Part shown: positions 24,678 through 32,893 of the stretch, in pieces | Numbering within the stretch: the first letter of the stretch is position 1 | Layout: each line of letters opens with the position of its first letter | Assembly: GCA_050946275.1 (NCBI GenBank) | Contig: JBMNUM010000006.1 | Span: 50,467-114,466 of the forward strand | DNA length: 64,000 bases | DNA from: JBMNUM01 sp050946275 | Lineage (GTDB): Bacteria > Actinomycetota > Coriobacteriia > Coriobacteriales > CADBOM01 | Direction: 5' to 3' | The notes under the pieces: generated by a model | The model's database searches: none | What the model was told of the DNA's origin: nothing | What the model saw: only the letters and a program-made list of their open reading frames with translations | Translations under genes and position numbers: made by a program

Positions 24678-26489
24678 ATGGATTACAAGGGTATTCGCAA
24701 CGTTGCCATCATCGCTCATGTCGATCATGGCAAGACGACGATGGTCGACCGCATTCTGCAGGCAACGGGAGTGTTCCGCTCCAACCAGGATGTGCCCGAC
24801 CAGGTACTCGATTCCAATGACCAGGAGCGCGAGCGTGGCATCACGATCCTGTCGAAGAACGTGTCCGTGCGCTACAAGGATGTGAAGATCAACATCATCG
24901 ACACCCCCGGCCACTCCGACTTCGGCGGTGAGGTTGAGCGCGTTCTCAACATGGCCGATGGTGCTCTTGTCATCGTCGATGCCTTCGAGGGCCCCATGCC
25001 GCAGACGCGCTTCGTGCTGCGCAAGGCGCTCGAGCTCGGCCTGCGTCCCGTGCTCGTCGTGAACAAGATCGACCGCCCCGGCGCGCGTCCCGAGGAAGTG
25101 CTCGACGATGTGTTCGACCTCATGATCGATCTCAACGCAACCGACGAGCAACTCGATTTCCCCGTCGTCTACACGTCCGCAGCCGAGGGGTATGCGCGCT
25201 TTGACCCGAAGGACGGCAACGACGACATGACGCCGTTGCTCGACACGATTCTCGAGTCGGTTCCCGAGCCGAGCTATGACAACGACGGCCCGATCGCCAT
25301 GCAGATCTGCACGGTGTCGCATTCGAACTTCGTCGGCCGCATCGGCATCGGTCGCCTGCATTCCGGTCATCTTGCAAACAAGCAGACCGTACTCGTGAAG
25401 AAGCCCGACGGCTCCAGCCGCGAGGTGCTCATCAAGCAGCTCTACACGTTCGAGGCCCTCGGTCAGGTGGAGTGCGAGGAGGCGTTCGCCGGCGACATCG
25501 TCGCCATCGTGGGCATCGATGATGCGGACATCGGCGACATGGTCACCTCTCCTGACAACCCTGTCGACCTACCCCCGATCACGATCGAGGAGCCGACGAT
25601 GGCCGTCGTGTTCGAGGCCTCGACGAGTCCGCTCGTCGGGCAGGAGGGCGACATCGTGGGCGCCCGCCAGCTGAAGGAGCGCCTGATGCGCGAGGCCGAG
25701 TCGAACGTCACGATGCGCATCGAGGAGCTCGAGGACAAGAGCGGCATCGAGGTCGCCGGGCGCGGTGTGCTCCACCTCTCCGTCCTTATGGAGACCATGC
25801 GTCGCGAGGGTTACGAGTTCCAGGTGGGACGTCCCCGTGTTCTCTACAAGAAGGCCGATGATGGCACGAAGCTCGAGCCCATCGAGGAAGCCACCATCGA
25901 GGTCCTCAACGAATATGCCGGCAAGTGCATCGAGACGATGGGCAACGCCGGTGGCGAGATGGTCGACATGGTGAGCCGCGAGGAGCAGACGTTCATGACG
26001 TTCCACATCCCGACCCGCGGTGTCATGGGTCTGGCGACGAAGCTCATGAACGTGAGCCACGGCGAGGCCATCTTCTCGCACCGATTCCTCGAGTACGATG
26101 TGTTCCGCGGCGAGCTGACCGGTCGCAAGAACGGCGTGATGGTCGCGATGTACAACGACAAGGCCGTCGCTTACGCCCTCGACACGCTCCAGACCCGAGG
26201 CATCATGTTCGTCGGCCCGGGCGACCAGTGCTACGAGGGAATGATCGTCGGCGAGCACGCGAAGGAAAACGACCTCGTCGTGAACGTCTCCAAGACCAAG
26301 CAGCTCACGAACACCCGCGCGGCGTCTGCCGACAAGGCGATCCTGCTCACGCCTCCGACGACCTTCACCCTCGAGGAGGCGCTCGAGTACATCCAGGATG
26401 ACGAGCTCGTCGAGATCACGCCGCAGACAATCCGCATGCGCAAGCGCATTCTCAGCAAGGTCGATCGCCGCAAGGCAGCTCGCGTGTAG
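24678..26489 (+). CDS. typA: Ribosome-associated GTPase TypA/BipA
   Basis: A translational GTPase that helps large-subunit assembly and growth under stress. The 603-residue protein has all G motifs: AHVDHGKTTMVD (G1), RGITI (G2), DTPGHSDF (G3), NKID (G4) and SAAEG (G5). The later domains resemble EF-G III and V, and end in the TypA-specific C-terminal part with RMRKRILSKVDRRKAAR. ATG 24678 follows GGGGAAC; an in-frame GTG/ATG 39 bases upstream has no better site. A perfect TCCTAATC/GATTAGGA inverted pair flanks the leader at 24627-24659. Confidence 0.95.
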   Translation: MDYKGIRNVAIIAHVDHGKTTMVDRILQATGVFRSNQDVPDQVLDSNDQERERGITILSKNVSVRYKDVKINIIDTPGHSDFGGEVERVLNMADGALVIVDAFEGPMPQTRFVLRKALELGLRPVLVVNKIDRPGARPEEVLDDVFDLMIDLNATDEQLDFPVVYTSAAEGYARFDPKDGNDDMTPLLDTILESVPEPSYDNDGPIAMQICTVSHSNFVGRIGIGRLHSGHLANKQTVLVKKPDGSSREVLIKQLYTFEALGQVECEEAFAGDIVAIVGIDDADIGDMVTSPDNPVDLPPITIEEPTMAVVFEASTSPLVGQEGDIVGARQLKERLMREAESNVTMRIEELEDKSGIEVAGRGVLHLSVLMETMRREGYEFQVGRPRVLYKKADDGTKLEPIEEATIEVLNEYAGKCIETMGNAGGEMVDMVSREEQTFMTFHIPTRGVMGLATKLMNVSHGEAIFSHRFLEYDVFRGELTGRKNGVMVAMYNDKAVAYALDTLQTRGIMFVGPGDQCYEGMIVGEHAKENDLVVNVSKTKQLTNTRAASADKAILLTPPTTFTLEEALEYIQDDELVEITPQTIRMRKRILSKVDRRKAARV

Positions 26490-26490
26490 A

Positions 26491-26654
26491 GTTCCGGCTG
26501 TTCTTGAACGAACAGCTGGAAGCGCTCGACGCTGCGCGGCCATCCAGCACGCCATCTTCGCCCGATCCAAGAACCTCGCGGGCATGAGCCCTGCGAGAAC
26601 CTTGGCTCGGGCGAATCTGTCGCACTGGGCTGGCCGCTCGCTGACGTTACGAAC
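26491..26654 (+). repeat. Structured intergenic element, copy A (after typA)
   Basis: The element begins one base after the typA stop. A first hairpin pairs TTCCGGCTGTTC with GAACAGCTGGAA. A long second stem has TTCGCCCGA, CCAAG, CTCGC and GGGC on the 5' side answered by GCCC, GCGAG, CTTGG and TCGGGCGAA, with symmetric AAC bulges. The 3' part ends CTCGCTGACGTTACGAAC. A related element follows moeA at 34151. It may be a 3'-UTR RNA structure or a dispersed repeat. Confidence 0.65.
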
Positions 26655-26699
26655 AATCCCCACTCTCTGGATGATTTCGTGCTTGCTGCGCTTCATGGA

Positions 26700-26724
26700 A
26701 ACACCCCCGTTTACCGGGGGTGTT
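26700..26724 (+). terminator. Hairpin upstream of surface-gene promoter block
   Basis: A perfect 10-base stem AACACCCCCG / CGGGGGTGTT with a 5-base loop, followed by AAGGTTTTG. It may insulate the promoter block from typA transcription. The second block at 44.9 kb has a shorter hairpin GCCGG-TTTA-CCGGC (44919-44932) in the same place. Confidence 0.5.
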
Positions 26725-26731
26725 AAGGTTT

Positions 26732-26806
26732 TGTTCAGATTGTGGTCAGGGTCTGTTCAGCTTCTGTTCAGATCTGGTTTAGAAATCTCAAGTGAATCGG
26801 TTAGAA
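26732..26806 (+). promoter_or_regulatory. Tandem 11-bp operator and core promoter, adhesin gene
   Basis: Five consecutive 11-base units begin at 26732, 26743, 26754, 26765 and 26776. Their first six or seven bases read TGTTCAG, TGGTCAG, TGTTCAG, TGTTCAG and GGTTTAG. The arrangement equals the 11-base direct-repeat layout bound by PhoP/OmpR-type response regulators (for example PHO boxes of Streptomyces). The last unit contains TTTAGA, 17 bases from TTAGAA (26801), a possible promoter. The same layout recurs at 44946. The regulator is not in the window. Confidence 0.65.
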
Positions 26807-26866
26807 ACGCCTCCTAGACTTTTCGCTCACACCAGCCGGACCGTGAGACGAAAGGACTAAAAGCCG

Positions 26867-29800
26867 ATGTTACAGACCAACTTCTTGCCGGGCTCCCGGG
26901 TGAGTCGCATGGCGCTCGCCGCGATAGCGATTGCCGTTCTGCTCTGCCTCGGATTGCTGCCATCGTGGACGAGCAGCGCCTACGCCGACACCACCTACCA
27001 TGCCTATGCGCGGGGAATCCAGCGCTTGGTGATGGGATATGTCGATGGGAACGGCCAATCGCACACATGGAACGAATCCGTGCGCGCAGTCGATGAGGAT
27101 GCAGACGGCGTCAACATCAGCACCGTCGCATACTGCGCCGACCTCTGGACCTCTCCGCCGCCGACCGGCACGGTGCGCCGAGGCGACCTTCGCGAGCTCT
27201 ACTCCCAGGACAAGATCGACAAGATGGCGCTCGTGAATGTCTTCGTCGACCAGCACAGCGATATCTTCTACGACGACACCTACGACGAGTCGTTCCGCCT
27301 GTTCTTCCGCCAGATGGCCTACTGGAAGATCCAGAACATGGACAACGGCAAGCTACGGGACACGTTCCTCGAGGATTCGGAGCGCTTTGGCATGACGAAG
27401 GCAGAGGTCGATGCGCTCTATGACCAGGTGCTTGCGTTCATCAACGACCCGACCAACCGCGCTCGATATGTAGGTCACGGTTACGCCTACTTCGGGCCGG
27501 CGGGCACTCAGAACCTCATGAAGGTCTGGTACGAGCGCAAGCCCACCGTCGAAATCACGAAAACCGCGGCGGGAGGCCAGCTGCTCCCGGGGCAGAGCCT
27601 GTCTGGTGCGGAGTACACCGTATACAGGAACGAAAACCTGACGGGGAAGGTCGAGACCGTGTCAGTAGGTGCAAACGGCATCGGCAAGGGCTCGGCATGC
27701 TATGACAGCGGGACGTATTTCGTGAAGGAGATGAAGGCGCCCAGGAACTTCACCCTCGATGAGACTGTCTACAAGCTCGTGGTCAAGACCGGCAAGACGA
27801 CGGCCACAGTGAAGCTTCAGGTGCAGGATTTCCCCCAGGGCAAGCTGTCAATTAGGAAGACCTCGGCCGTGCCCGCGACGACCGACGGGAACCCCTGCTA
27901 TTCGTTTGAGGGGGCGACGTTCGATATCTACGCCGATAGCGAGCTGACGAACAAGGTGTCGACCATCACCGTTAACAAGGACGGGTACGGAGAATCGGAC
28001 TATCTCGAGGCGTCATCGGGCAAGACGTCCGGGAAGCGCTACTACATCCGCGAGCAACAGGGGTCACGGGGGAGCAACTACGCGTGGAACGATACCGTGT
28101 ACGAGGCCAACGCCATGCCGGGGCGGATTGTGGCCGTCGGACCGGGAGGCAAGATCGACAACGTGCCGCAGGTCGACATGATCGGCGTGTTCCTGAACAA
28201 GATCGATATCGAGACGGGAGCTCCGGTCGCGCAGGGCGATGCGACACTCGCAGGCGCCCGCTTCAAGGTGGAGTATTTTGCAAACGAGAGCGGGGACACG
28301 ACGACCGCTCCCGCCCGCACGTGGACCTTCACCACCGATGAGCAAGGACGCCTCGACCTCCAAAACGCCGACCCCGAGGGCGACGCCCCCTTCAGGTCGC
28401 ACGATGGCCAGACAAACGTCTTCCCCGTCGGCACATACCGGATAGCCGAAGTCGCTCCTCCCACGGGATATCTTCTTCCCTCCGTGGACCGGCATGGAGA
28501 TAACGATGGCCCATGGACCGTGCGGGTGACCGGCGATGGGTCGGTGATGGGAGAGCAGATTGCCACGTTCAATGGCGGAGACGAGGCGGTCGTTCAACGC
28601 GAGCAGGTCATTCGTGGAGACCTGGAACTCATCAAGGTTGCCGAAGACGGTATGCAGCGCCTTGCGGGGCAACCCTTCATCCTCAAGTCGAACACGACGG
28701 GAGAGATGCATGTTGTCGTGACCGATGAGAACGGGTGCATCTCGACGGCATCCGACTGGAATTCGCACGAGGCGACCACGAACGCGAACGATCCCCTGGG
28801 GGCGAACGGGGGCCGATTCGACGGAACGTCCAACGGTGCAGTTGCCATCGCCGAGGACGGATCGTGGTATGTCGCCGACGAGTCGAAGCTCGATGCATCG
28901 AGCGGCGTGTGGTTTGGTCTGGACTCCGCGGGGAACTGGACCGAGAGAGCGTCGGACGACGAGGGAGCCCTTCCCTATGACGGGGCCTACGAGCTCATCG
29001 AACTTCCCTGCGCGGCAAACGAGGGGCTGAAGACGGTCGATATCCACAACATCGCCGTGCGTCGCGACGGGCGAGTCGTCGACATGGGCACGATCGACGA
29101 CAGCCGGGGGCCACGCATCAGGACACAGGCGCACGACGGGGCGACCATGACCCACGTAGGGTCGCTCTCGCAGGAGTGCACGCTTGTCGATACCGTATCC
29201 TACGAGGGTCTTGATGCGGATCAGGAGTATGTGCTGAAGGCTCGTCTCATGAACGCGGAGACTGGCGAGCCGGTAACGGAAGGCGGCGAGGGGGTCGAGG
29301 GGAGCGCGACGTTCACTCCGCAGTCATCCTTCGGCACCGTTGAGGTCCCGATCAGTCTCGACGCCAGCGAGCTACAAGGTGCCTCGACCGTCATTTTCGA
29401 GAGCCTCGTCGAGGCATCGTCGGGCAAGGAAATCGCCTCGCACGCAGATCTGGAAGACGAGGGTCAGAGCATCGAGTTTCCACCTGAGGTTAAAACGAGC
29501 GCTGTCGATGCGGCAGACGGTGACAGGAACATCTCGCCTTCCGGCACGCAAAGCATCGTCGACACGGTAACGTATCGTGGGTTGAAAGCAGGCCAGGAGT
29601 ACACGATTCGAGGTACGCTCGTTGACAAGGAGACGGGAGCTACGCTCCTCGCACCCGATGCGACCGCCATCACAGCCGAGGTCGCGTTCACGCCCGAGGA
29701 GCCCGACGGCACCATCGATGTGGTTTTCGAGTTCGGTGCATCGATGCTGGCCGGCAAGACGACGGTTGTCTTCGAGGAACTGCTCCTCGAGGAGAGAAGC

Positions 29801-30769
29801 GTTTGCAGCCACGCGGATCTCGATGACGGGGCACAGACGCTGCGCTTCCCGAACATCGGCACGGTTGCAACCGACAAAGAGGACGGTGACGACTTCATCA
29901 ACCCCACCGCGGGTGCCGTGGTTGTGGATATGGTTGCATACGGCGGGCTCGAGCCCGGGGCAGCCTATCGCATGGAGGCGACCCTCATGGACGCGACATC
30001 GGGTGAGCCGGTCGAGCTTGGAGGAGAGCCGGTGAAAGCGCTCCTGGATTTCACACCGGAGTCTCCGAGTGGAAACCTCGAAGTCGAGCTGCCGGTTGAT
30101 GCAAGCGACCTTGCAGGCAAGAGACTCGTCGTGTTCGAGCGCCTTATGACAACTGGCGACGGCGAGAAGACCATCGCATCACATGAAAATCTCGACGACG
30201 AGGGCCAGTCTGTGTCGGTTCCCGCCCTGGGAACGAAGGCCCTCGACAAGGCCGATGGCAACAAGACCATTGCATCTGTTGCGGAAGCGACCATCATCGA
30301 CACGGTCTCGTACGAGGGGCTGCTGCCCGGGCGATCCTATGTGGTCGAGGGGATATTGATGGATAAGTCCACCGGCAAGGCCCTGGTCATCGACGGGAGG
30401 AGGGTTACCGCCACGCAGACATTCGTTCCCGATGCCCCGGCGGGTTCGGTGGATATGGAGTTCGCGTTTGACGGTTCCGGCCTCGCTCCGCGCAAGGAGA
30501 TCGTCGCGTTCGAGACGATGTTTCATGATGGCAAGCAGGTGGCCACCCATTGCGACCTGAAGGATGAACGTCAGATGGTGACGGTCGAAAGCCGGCCTCT
30601 TGTGAAGGCACCGAATCCGACGCAGGGCACACGGTCCGGCTACGTGCCGAAGACGGGCGACGATATGAAATCGATGATGATCCTCTTCGCTGTTTTCGGC
30701 ATCATCGGTGGTGTCGCCGTCGTGTTCGGGTTGCATCAGAAGGGCTCTTCGCCCCGGTCGCGGGAGTAG
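26867..30769 (+). CDS. Thioester-domain, VaFE-repeat surface adhesin/pilin, sortase-anchored
   Basis: A 1300-residue wall-anchored protein. A signal peptide ends at about residue 40 (AYA before DTTYHAY). An N-terminal thioester domain is suggested by Cys90 in VAYCADLW and Gln149 in FRQMAYWKI, the Cys and Gln pairing seen in Gram-positive covalent adhesins. SpaA/Cna-B-like domains follow (residues 225-590), with GAEYTVYRN and GARFKVEYF signatures. Four VaFE-type repeats, roughly 750-870, 870-985, 985-1105 and 1110-1240, carry TVSYEGL or TVTYRGL and VIFESL, VVFEEL, VVFERL, IVAFET. The end has VPKTG at 1260-1264, a hydrophobic helix and a basic tail, a sortase signal. No sortase gene is in the window. 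It probably binds host or matrix surfaces. Confidence 0.88.
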   Translation: MLQTNFLPGSRVSRMALAAIAIAVLLCLGLLPSWTSSAYADTTYHAYARGIQRLVMGYVDGNGQSHTWNESVRAVDEDADGVNISTVAYCADLWTSPPPTGTVRRGDLRELYSQDKIDKMALVNVFVDQHSDIFYDDTYDESFRLFFRQMAYWKIQNMDNGKLRDTFLEDSERFGMTKAEVDALYDQVLAFINDPTNRARYVGHGYAYFGPAGTQNLMKVWYERKPTVEITKTAAGGQLLPGQSLSGAEYTVYRNENLTGKVETVSVGANGIGKGSACYDSGTYFVKEMKAPRNFTLDETVYKLVVKTGKTTATVKLQVQDFPQGKLSIRKTSAVPATTDGNPCYSFEGATFDIYADSELTNKVSTITVNKDGYGESDYLEASSGKTSGKRYYIREQQGSRGSNYAWNDTVYEANAMPGRIVAVGPGGKIDNVPQVDMIGVFLNKIDIETGAPVAQGDATLAGARFKVEYFANESGDTTTAPARTWTFTTDEQGRLDLQNADPEGDAPFRSHDGQTNVFPVGTYRIAEVAPPTGYLLPSVDRHGDNDGPWTVRVTGDGSVMGEQIATFNGGDEAVVQREQVIRGDLELIKVAEDGMQRLAGQPFILKSNTTGEMHVVVTDENGCISTASDWNSHEATTNANDPLGANGGRFDGTSNGAVAIAEDGSWYVADESKLDASSGVWFGLDSAGNWTERASDDEGALPYDGAYELIELPCAANEGLKTVDIHNIAVRRDGRVVDMGTIDDSRGPRIRTQAHDGATMTHVGSLSQECTLVDTVSYEGLDADQEYVLKARLMNAETGEPVTEGGEGVEGSATFTPQSSFGTVEVPISLDASELQGASTVIFESLVEASSGKEIASHADLEDEGQSIEFPPEVKTSAVDAADGDRNISPSGTQSIVDTVTYRGLKAGQEYTIRGTLVDKETGATLLAPDATAITAEVAFTPEEPDGTIDVVFEFGASMLAGKTTVVFEELLLEERSVCSHADLDDGAQTLRFPNIGTVATDKEDGDDFINPTAGAVVVDMVAYGGLEPGAAYRMEATLMDATSGEPVELGGEPVKALLDFTPESPSGNLEVELPVDASDLAGKRLVVFERLMTTGDGEKTIASHENLDDEGQSVSVPALGTKALDKADGNKTIASVAEATIIDTVSYEGLLPGRSYVVEGILMDKSTGKALVIDGRRVTATQTFVPDAPAGSVDMEFAFDGSGLAPRKEIVAFETMFHDGKQVATHCDLKDERQMVTVESRPLVKAPNPTQGTRSGYVPKTGDDMKSMMILFAVFGIIGGVAVVFGLHQKGSSPRSRE

Positions 30770-30786
30770 TCTGCAGCACCGTCGTG

Positions 30787-30827
30787 GTGGTTGCCCTAGG
30801 ATACGTGCTATTCTATAGGGCACCACC
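30787..30827. repeat. Inverted repeat between adhesin and GHL10 genes
   Basis: Arms GGTGGTTGCCC (30787-30797) and GGGCACCACC (30818-30827) pair with one bulge. The spacer contains TATAGG (30814), which is 17 bases from TTGCCC (30791), so this could be the promoter of the next gene under an operator, or the end of the adhesin transcript. Confidence 0.4.
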
Positions 30828-30883
30828 CGACGGAACATCGAGCCGTTAAAACGAACAGCAACCGTACTAGGAGGCCGGTCTCC

Positions 30884-32719
30884 ATCGACGTTTCAGCTAA
30901 CACCCGCATCTCCCGACTAGCCTGCATCCTCATCGCGGCGCTGCTCTCGTGTGCTCTCGCCGGCGTTTTCGCAGCGGGGGCCTCCTCGACTGCGGAGGGC
31001 GCCACGTACCTTTCGAAGGCGAGTCCCCTTGTCGCGCAGAAGAAAGAGGTGCGCGGCCTATGGATCAGCTATGGGGATTTTTACGACCTTGGGCTTGCGA
31101 ACAAGAGTCAGGTCGTGTACACGGCCAATCTCAAGAAGGCCTTTGTCGAGGCCAAGAAGTACGGCGTCAACACCGTCTACTTCCACGTTCGTGCGTTTGA
31201 TGACGCAACGTGGAAGAGCAGCACGTTCAAGGCATCGTCGTCGCTGACGAGCGATGCGAGCGCGAACGAGACGGCTAGGGAGACCTACAGCTACGACCCC
31301 TTGCAGATCGCCATCACGCTTGCGCACCAGCAGGGGATGGAGCTGCATGCCTGGATCAACCCCTACCGCATCTCGATCAGCTACTTCTACGATCCTGCTT
31401 TCGGCGCGAGCCAGCGCCGCGTCATCACCGCCATCAAGGAGCTGAGCGCTTACAACATCGATGGCATCCATCTCGATGACTACTTCTACCATGCGGCCAA
31501 GGGCTACAAGAAGATCACGGCAGGAGAGGGGAAGCCGAACCCGACCACGGCGGAGTCGATTCCAACTTCGAACGTTACCAAGAAGCGCAACTACGTCAAC
31601 ACGCTTATCGCGCAGGCTTACACGGAAACGCATAAGAAGAGCGCGCGCAGCTTCGGCATCAGCCCCGCGGGCAACTACGAGAACTGCATGAATGATGGCG
31701 CCGATGTGACCACCTGGCTTTCGAAGAAGGGATACGTGGACTATCTGGTGCCGCAGATCTACTGGACGGATCAGTGGGGTTCGAGCGGCAAGACGACCAT
31801 GTTCACAAACCGCATGAACCAGTTCAAGAACGCGAACAAGCTCGGCATCCCGATGTACGCCGGACTTGCGCTCTATCGCACGGGATTCGCGCAATCCGAC
31901 GACAAGGGCTGGGGCTGGAAGAACAACAACCTTGCCACGCAGGTGAGCAAGCTACGGGCCGCCAAACTCAACGGATTCGTCCTATTCTCGGGCACGTATC
32001 TGTTCGAGTCGAAGTGTGCATCGGAGCTAACGAACCTCAAGAACTACCTCTATCCGCCGTTCAAGACCATATCGGCATCCGGCATCACGCTTAAGAGCTA
32101 CAACTGCCCCACGACGTTGATCAAGGGGGCTGGCTACGGCCTCAAGGGAACGCTGTCGTCGAGTAAGACGTTTAAGCGCGTCGAGGTCGGCATCGTGAAG
32201 AAGTCGACGGGCAAATACGTTTCGGGACACTACTACAACAAGACGGGTTTGAATGCGAAGACGTTCGACGTGGCAAATGCCAAGACAAAGCTGGCGTTCA
32301 ACACTTTGCCTGCGGGAACCTACTACTATCGCATCTGGGTGCATCCGACGAGCGGTAGCCCGGTTCGCGTGATCAACAGGCAGTTCACCGTCATCACGTT
32401 CACGCCGAAACTCGCCAACGCCACAAAACCCTCGACCTTGAAGAAGGGGAGTTACTTCACGATCAAGGGCACGGTGACCGCCAATACGACGATCAAGCGC
32501 GTCGAGGTTGGCGTGGTGAGCAAATCGACTAAGAAGTATGTGGCGAAGTGCTATTACAACAACACCAATGTCAACGCGAAGAGCTTCAACGTTGCCCGGG
32601 CTGACAGCTCGATAAACTTCGACAAGCTCGCACGCGGCGGCTATTACTATCGCATCTGGGTGCATCCGACCGCGGGCAAAGCCGTGTGCGTCTGCAACAA
32701 GGGCTTCACGGTCTACTAG
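30884..32719 (+). CDS. Secreted GHL10/DUF187-type glycoside hydrolase-like protein, apparent ATC start
   Basis: A predicted exported hydrolase of the GHL10 (DUF187) family acting on an envelope glycan. The domain (about residues 56-380) starts RGLWISYGDFYD and has FHVRAFDDATW, LHAWINPYRI, IDGIHLDDYFYH and SPAGNYENC. Two tandem repeats of about 105 residues follow, each ending YYYRIWVHPT, similar in style to wall-associated repeats. In frame upstream is a good signal peptide (SRLACILIAALLSCALAGVF), but no ATG, GTG or TTG precedes it. AGGAGG at 30869-30874 lies nine bases before ATC 30884, so ATC is the likely start. The alternative GTG 31049 would lose the signal peptide. Confidence 0.78.
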   Translation: MDVSANTRISRLACILIAALLSCALAGVFAAGASSTAEGATYLSKASPLVAQKKEVRGLWISYGDFYDLGLANKSQVVYTANLKKAFVEAKKYGVNTVYFHVRAFDDATWKSSTFKASSSLTSDASANETARETYSYDPLQIAITLAHQQGMELHAWINPYRISISYFYDPAFGASQRRVITAIKELSAYNIDGIHLDDYFYHAAKGYKKITAGEGKPNPTTAESIPTSNVTKKRNYVNTLIAQAYTETHKKSARSFGISPAGNYENCMNDGADVTTWLSKKGYVDYLVPQIYWTDQWGSSGKTTMFTNRMNQFKNANKLGIPMYAGLALYRTGFAQSDDKGWGWKNNNLATQVSKLRAAKLNGFVLFSGTYLFESKCASELTNLKNYLYPPFKTISASGITLKSYNCPTTLIKGAGYGLKGTLSSSKTFKRVEVGIVKKSTGKYVSGHYYNKTGLNAKTFDVANAKTKLAFNTLPAGTYYYRIWVHPTSGSPVRVINRQFTVITFTPKLANATKPSTLKKGSYFTIKGTVTANTTIKRVEVGVVSKSTKKYVAKCYYNNTNVNAKSFNVARADSSINFDKLARGGYYYRIWVHPTAGKAVCVCNKGFTVY

Positions 32720-32893
32720 CGCACAGACCAAATTCCGAGCCGAGTATGACAGGCAGGCGTCTTGGCCGGGAGACGCGCAGCCCCCTTGTCACCCCACGCA
32801 GGCCGATAGGCGTACGGCTTCCGGCTCGCGCGCTTCTTTCGTCTAACATGTATGCATAACCTGAGCAGACAAAAGGAAAGGAAGGCGTCGTCG

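Noticed and set aside
32720..32893. Possible molybdenum-cofactor riboswitch before moeA
   Set aside because: No recognisable Moco-RNA core could be traced by eye in the 174-base leader.
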